This document shows, one piece after another, positions 59,925 through 64,000 of a DNA stretch of 64,000 nt; the stretch's first letter is position 1, and each line of letters starts with the position of its first letter. This DNA comes from Bacteroides stercorirosoris (GTDB lineage: Bacteria > Bacteroidota > Bacteroidia > Bacteroidales > Bacteroidaceae). A model generated the notes under the pieces. The model searched no databases, was not told where the DNA came from, and saw only the letters and a list, made by a program, of their open reading frames with translations. The translations under genes and the position numbers were made by a program. The stretch lies in contig NZ_FQZN01000028.1 in NCBI RefSeq assembly GCF_900142015.1, positions 1 through 64,000 on the forward strand. The letters are read 5' to 3'.

Positions 59925-60983
59925 ATGAAACAACTAATATTCGCTTTTGTATTGTTAATAAGTTGCCTTGCTTGTGCCAATAACCGGACAGAGCAGGCAG
60001 AAAGGAGAAAAGATATGAAGTCAACTAAAGAAATTTATCTGGCAGGGGGATGCTTTTGGGGAACCGAACATTTCCTGAAACTGATTGAAGGTGTGGAAGC
60101 TACGCAAGTGGGCTATGCCAACGGAAATATTGCCAATCCAACCTATAAACAGGTGTGTACCGGCACCACGGATTTTGCAGAAACCGTAAAGGTGCAGTAC
60201 GATCCGGCAAAAGTGGATCTGCCTTTCCTGATAGACCTTTATTTCAAAACGATAGATCCTACCAGTGTGAACCGTCAGGGAAATGACCGTGGCACCCAGT
60301 ATCGTACAGGTATCTATTATACCGACCCGGCAGATTTACCGCTCATTCAGGAAACTGTCAACCGCCTGACTGCGGCTTATACCCGTCCGTTGGCAGTAGA
60401 AGTTAAGCCCTTGGAAAACTTCTATCCGGCAGAAGACTATCATCAGGATTATTTAGACAAGAATCCGGGAGGTTATTGCCATATCCATCCGGAATTATTC
60501 GAACTGGCGCGTAAAGCAAAAATGCCGAAGAAGCCTGCGGCTGTTTATCGCAAACCGGATGATGCCGCTTTGCGTTCGCAGCTCACTGCAGAACAATATG
60601 CCGTGACTCAAAAGAATGCAACCGAACCGGCTTTCCATAATCCTTATTGGAATGAACATCGTCCCGGCATTTATGTAGATGTGACTACAGGCGAGCCTTT
60701 GTTTGTCTCTACCGATAAGTTTGATTCCGGTTGTGGCTGGCCCAGCTTTTCAAAGCCTATCGACCGTAAACTCATTCAGGAGAAAGTGGATACCTCTCAC
60801 GGTATGGTGCGCACGGAAGTTCGCAGTTCTACGGGTGACGCCCATTTAGGTCATGTTTTTACAGACGGCCCGGCAGATAAAGGCGGTTTGCGCTATTGCA
60901 TTAACAGTGCTTCCCTGCGGTTTATTCCAAAGGACAAGATGCAGGCGGAAGGATATGGAGATTACATTGATTTAGTGAAGTAA
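59925..60983 (+). CDS. msrAB: Bifunctional methionine sulfoxide reductase MsrA/MsrB, secreted
   Basis: A 352-residue fusion that reduces both diastereomers of methionine sulfoxide. A lipoprotein-like signal (MKQLIFAFVLLISCLAC) suggests export. The MsrA domain (about 35-190) has the catalytic GCFWGTEHF; the MsrB domain (about 215-350) has GCGWPSF and the catalytic RYCINSASL. The order A then B is the usual one in this type of fusion. A strong Shine-Dalgarno sequence (GGGGGAGG) lies just before the ATG. The reductant is unknown. Confidence 0.94.
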   Translation: MKQLIFAFVLLISCLACANNRTEQAERRKDMKSTKEIYLAGGCFWGTEHFLKLIEGVEATQVGYANGNIANPTYKQVCTGTTDFAETVKVQYDPAKVDLPFLIDLYFKTIDPTSVNRQGNDRGTQYRTGIYYTDPADLPLIQETVNRLTAAYTRPLAVEVKPLENFYPAEDYHQDYLDKNPGGYCHIHPELFELARKAKMPKKPAAVYRKPDDAALRSQLTAEQYAVTQKNATEPAFHNPYWNEHRPGIYVDVTTGEPLFVSTDKFDSGCGWPSFSKPIDRKLIQEKVDTSHGMVRTEVRSSTGDAHLGHVFTDGPADKGGLRYCINSASLRFIPKDKMQAEGYGDYIDLVK

Positions 60984-61030
60984 TTTTTCTGTATCGGGAA
61001 AACTTTCGTATCTTTAGCAAAAATGGACCT

Positions 61031-61807
61031 ATGACTGAATTTAAAAATGTGCCGTTGGCGTCGCTTCGTGATTTGCGGGAGCGATATTTAGCTTCTCTGC
61101 GTTATCCGCAAGAGTTACATTGCGAGTGGCTTGTTGCGAAAGGAGCCTGTTTCGTCATTGAAGCGGATGGAGAAAGGGTGGGGTACTTCATTTGTTCGGA
61201 AGACGGACAATTGGTTGAATTCTATCTACTCGACAAGATGTTTGCCCGGAAAGAAGAAATCTTCGGAAGGATGTTGGAAGAGTTTCAGATTAAAAGTGCT
61301 TTCTGTAAGTCTTTCGATGATTTGTTTATGACGTGTTGCCACACATTCTGCCGGTCCTGCAAAATAGGCGGTATTCTGTTCCGTTTCTTCACTGACGAAA
61401 TTGTGATGCCTTTGCCGGATGGCGTAACCGTTCGTAAGGCAAAAGAAATTGATATTCCGTTGCTGCTGACTCATGACAGCGATTTGTACGAATCTCCCGA
61501 AGAGTTGAATTATACCGTTTCAAACCGTATGATATTGATGTATGAGAAGGGTGGAGCACTCATAGGCTGCGGTTATCTTATCCGGGTGCTTCCTGATAAG
61601 GACATTTTTGATGTGGGTATGTGGGTGAATCCGGCATTTCGCAGGCAGGGGTATGCCGTGATGATTATTTCTCATCTGAAAGAGACGTGCCTGAAAGCTG
61701 GATATATGCCTGTTGCCGGTTGTGCTGCCGATAATGTGGCTTCACGCAGGACGTTGGAACAGTGTGGATTTATGACGAAACATTGTGCTGTTGTATTTGA
61801 GTTTTAA
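61031..61807 (+). CDS. GNAT family acetyltransferase, two-domain
   Basis: A 258-residue protein. The N-terminal ~130 residues are without clear motif, though they have several cysteines (CCHTFCRSCK at about 101-110). The C-terminal half is a GNAT domain: VGMWVNPAFRRQGYAVMIIS (the acetyl-CoA loop) and NVASRRTLEQCGF. The substrate is unknown. A near-match to the -7 element (TATCTTTA at 61009-61016) is directly upstream. A strong terminator follows. Confidence 0.85.
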   Translation: MTEFKNVPLASLRDLRERYLASLRYPQELHCEWLVAKGACFVIEADGERVGYFICSEDGQLVEFYLLDKMFARKEEIFGRMLEEFQIKSAFCKSFDDLFMTCCHTFCRSCKIGGILFRFFTDEIVMPLPDGVTVRKAKEIDIPLLLTHDSDLYESPEELNYTVSNRMILMYEKGGALIGCGYLIRVLPDKDIFDVGMWVNPAFRRQGYAVMIISHLKETCLKAGYMPVAGCAADNVASRRTLEQCGFMTKHCAVVFEF

Positions 61808-61839
61808 AACAGCTTTGAGACTTAATACAAACAGTTGTT

Positions 61840-61889
61840 ATTTCGTTTCGTTACCGCTGTAACTGTTACAGCAGTAACGAAACGGAAAT
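61840..61889. terminator. Strong hairpin terminator
   Basis: Arms at 61840-61862 and 61866-61889 pair over about 22 bp (one mismatch, one bulged base) with a 3-nt loop, built on TTTCGTTTCGTTAC. It lies between convergent genes and is a good bidirectional terminator. Confidence 0.8.
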
Positions 61890-61900
61890 ATATCTTTGAT

Positions 61901-62338
61901 TTAGTCATCAATATCAATCACCCTCATCTTTGAATCGAACGTGATTTCCAAACGGTTGGATAATCTGATTTCATACTCTTTCTTGTCAAGCTCAATCTGT
62001 AGGATTCTTGCATCCGGATAGTTTTCCTTTACATAATTACGGATGGCTTCCGGGATAATCTGGGCAGGAACTTCACTCTGACGGCATTTCACTTCTTTCC
62101 ATTCTCCTGCTTTATCAAACTCTATTTCTTCGCCGTTGGTGAAGACTACATCGTAGCTCTTATAGAACATTCCGCTTTCTTCTTTTGCCAATGCCACCTT
62201 ATGGTCTTTGAAATAAGTGTTGATAAACGTCTGTGCCTTTGCAGGGAGTTGGTTTACCTGGATGGGTTTATCATTATCCGCCATGACCATTGTGTGCATT
62301 GTGAACATACATACTAATAGCAAAATTAACTTTTTCAT
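61901..62338 (-). CDS. Secreted PepSY-like (DUF2874) protein
   Basis: A 145-residue protein with a signal peptide (about 1-20, cleavage after VMA) and two beta-lactamase-inhibitor-like or PepSY-like repeats (QVNQLPAKAQTFINTYF, then a matching segment near VPAQIIPEAIRNYVKENYP), typical of DUF2874/PepSY-like periplasmic proteins in Bacteroides. Its role is unknown. A -7 element is 47 bp upstream. Confidence 0.88.
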   Translation of the reverse strand: MKKLILLLVCMFTMHTMVMADNDKPIQVNQLPAKAQTFINTYFKDHKVALAKEESGMFYKSYDVVFTNGEEIEFDKAGEWKEVKCRQSEVPAQIIPEAIRNYVKENYPDARILQIELDKKEYEIRLSNRLEITFDSKMRVIDIDD

Positions 62339-62384
62339 ATTCTTCTATCTTTAATAATTAATACTTTGGTTTATTATGATATTG

Positions 62385-62392
62385 CAAATGTA
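62385..62392 (-). promoter_or_regulatory. -7 promoter element for the PepSY-like gene
   Basis: TACATTTG on the minus strand, 47 bp upstream of the ATG at 62338. Confidence 0.5.
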
Positions 62393-62456
62393 AAGGGAGA
62401 ATCTGGAAAGAATCTGGAAAATACTTTTATTTTTGCTATTAATCGTCATTTTCTGA

Positions 62457-64000
62457 TTATACCCCTATGATAAACTCACTTCTTCCTCCGCCATAAGTCA
62501 GCGTCAGCCTATGCATCGCCCTCGTCACTGCCACATAAAGCATACTTTTATCAATTATCGAATTATAATTCTCTGCATCAACCTGAGGAACAATTACCTC
62601 ATCAAATTCCAGTCCCTTCGCCATGTGGGATGAAGTGACAATGATACCCTTCACAAAAGCAGAGCTTTGGCTCGATAGGAAATATACATCCTGCCCATGC
62701 ATCTGAAGTTTTGCAGCAAGATCCTGCGCTTGCGCCTCTGTTTTGCATACTATCCCCAGTGATTGATAATTAGACTTTCTGAAGATAGATACCAAATCTG
62801 CAATGCCGGAAAACTCATCTTCCACATTCCCGAATGATAGAACCTGAGGCTGTTCCCCGTGTCGTGCAACGGGTTCAAGTTCATTATTGGCTTGAATCTT
62901 CTGTGCAAAGCCTGTAATCTCAATCGTAGAGCGATAACTTTTGCAAAGCTTCATAATCTCTCCCGTGCCGAATGACTTCCGTATCATGTCCGCCGTTGAC
63001 GAACCATAAGGATTGACCGACTGGGAGGCGTCCCCGAGAATCGTTTTGCGACAGGGATAAAGTTTCTGAATGACTTTATACTGAATAGGGGAGTAATCTT
63101 GCATTTCATCTATCAAAAGATGCTTGACGCCCGATTGCACGCTATTTCCATCCAATGCCATGCGCAAATATGCCAGTGGAGCTAAGTCGGCATACTCCAA
63201 TGTCCGGTTTTTGCGTAGTTTGAATAGTTGGGGCTTGCCCATCCATTCAAAGAAATCTTTATAGATTTGAATATCATTATTGCCCGCAAACATATTCTTT
63301 ATTTCCTTCTTCAACAAGTTTCTCACCGCAGTGGTAACTGTGAAGTAATACTTCACGGTCAGCATATCCAGAATATACTCTGTCATGGTCTCAAACCGTT
63401 GCCGCATCGGATAGCGATTGAAACGCCTGAACTGCTCGTCGATGAATTCGGATGGAATCGTGATATGTTTGGTGAGTTTTACATCTGCCGCTTTGAAGTA
63501 ATGATTCTCCATATAAAGAATGAACTTGTCGAGCCGTGAAATGAACTCAAATGAAGATTTATATCTGATCCGCTCGATAAAATCATGATTAGGCTTTTCG
63601 AGCAACTCTGTCACCTGCCCGAAGAAATTCTGGTATTTGTATTTATCATCAAGTACTTTCGAGAGAATCTGTTCCATACTGATTTCCGGCACGCTCTCCT
63701 CGCCAAGTTCGGGAAGTACATTCGATATGTAATCGGCAAAGACTTTATTGGGAGAAATAATCAGTATCTCTTTGGAGGAAATCGTCCCTTTCAATGTATA
63801 AAGCAGGTAAGCGATGCGATGCAGGGCAATAGACGTCTTTCCGGAACCTGCCACTCCCTGTATGATAAGTGCGTGTGCATCTTCGTTACGGATAATCCGG
63901 TTCTGTTCCCGCTGGATGGTGGTGACGATATTCTTCATCTTGTCGTCCGAATTACTGCTGAGTTCCTTTTGCAGAATATCATCATGGACGGTCAGGGAAC
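62457..64000 (-). CDS. HelD/UvrD-like SF1 helicase (N-terminus beyond window)
   Basis: The frame stays open past the ATG at 63938 to the window end, so the gene continues upstream. The visible 514 residues have the Walker A IIQGVAGSGKTSIALHR, Walker B LLIDEMQDYSPIQY, GDASQSVNPYG, and motif VI YVAVTRAMHRLTLTY. The segment before the P-loop (DDKMKNIVTTIQREQNRIIR) matches HelD proteins, which remove RNA polymerase from DNA, rather than UvrD or Rep. An N-terminal coiled-coil arm, if present, is outside the window. Function is by family. Confidence 0.86.
   Translation of the reverse strand, partial: SLTVHDDILQKELSSNSDDKMKNIVTTIQREQNRIIRNEDAHALIIQGVAGSGKTSIALHRIAYLLYTLKGTISSKEILIISPNKVFADYISNVLPELGEESVPEISMEQILSKVLDDKYKYQNFFGQVTELLEKPNHDFIERIRYKSSFEFISRLDKFILYMENHYFKAADVKLTKHITIPSEFIDEQFRRFNRYPMRQRFETMTEYILDMLTVKYYFTVTTAVRNLLKKEIKNMFAGNNDIQIYKDFFEWMGKPQLFKLRKNRTLEYADLAPLAYLRMALDGNSVQSGVKHLLIDEMQDYSPIQYKVIQKLYPCRKTILGDASQSVNPYGSSTADMIRKSFGTGEIMKLCKSYRSTIEITGFAQKIQANNELEPVARHGEQPQVLSFGNVEDEFSGIADLVSIFRKSNYQSLGIVCKTEAQAQDLAAKLQMHGQDVYFLSSQSSAFVKGIIVTSSHMAKGLEFDEVIVPQVDAENYNSIIDKSMLYVAVTRAMHRLTLTYGGGRSEFIIGV

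Noticed and set aside
1..64000. rRNA, tRNA or tmRNA genes
   Set aside because: I looked through the intergenic stretches and saw no convincing cloverleaf or rRNA sequence; a covariance-model scan would be needed to exclude a short RNA gene fully.

Overview
The window is chromosomal DNA of a member of the Bacteroidales, most likely a Bacteroides. The evidence is a SprA homologue next to ruvA, meso-diaminopimelate dehydrogenase, families largely confined to this order (DUF4290, DUF3843, HU-HIG-type DNA-binding proteins, fimbrillin-like lipoprotein), and more than twenty-five upstream regions carrying the Bacteroides -7 promoter element TAnnTTTG. These promoter elements decide several start codons: where a longer reading frame begins inside or upstream of the promoter, the downstream ATG is used here.

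Layout. 1-700: truncated IS transposase at the window edge, a terminator and dispersed repeats. 694-10142: DUF3843 gene, then sprA and ruvA separated by a 290-bp palindromic element. 10394-18372: ddh, then a long minus-strand housekeeping cluster (tsaB, DUF4290, murA, rimM, M23 peptidase, dxr, rseP) for cell wall, isoprenoid and translation functions. 18598-22399: lemA-DUF3137 and yicC-gmk-small membrane protein-nadD. 22414-31095: an AT-rich defence-like island: an HU-like/winged-helix gene, a 22-bp-periodic repeat array, and on the other strand mcrB, mcrC and a 1607-residue protein joining a DnaQ-like exonuclease, a RecQ helicase and a UvrD-type helicase. 31161-36413: gdhA, a small membrane protein coupled to maeB, and an OmpA-family lipoprotein. 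36503-45879: accessory region with a TPR/HTH sensor, HEPN-MNT pair, orphan MNT protein, RelE-type toxin-antitoxin, an HU-like/fimbrillin/HTH cluster with tandem repeats, and a decayed Rpn gene fused to the end of an AAA-ATPase gene. 46012-64000: mostly single-gene units (metY, amidase, EamA, DUF3829, DUF2867, GNAT, AraC, TIGR02757, ung, VOC, ABM, MATE, DUF3795-YjbR-AlkD, DUF5131, msrAB, PepSY-like) ending in a HelD-like helicase that runs off the window.

Best candidate for an undescribed system: the mcrB-mcrC-exonuclease/RecQ/UvrD island with its unusual 22-bp-spaced repeat array and neighbouring HU-like regulator. McrBC is a known modification-dependent restriction pair; the three-enzyme fusion beside it suggests that cut or unwound DNA is processed by a dedicated helicase-nuclease. 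I found no rRNA, tRNA or CRISPR array in the window.
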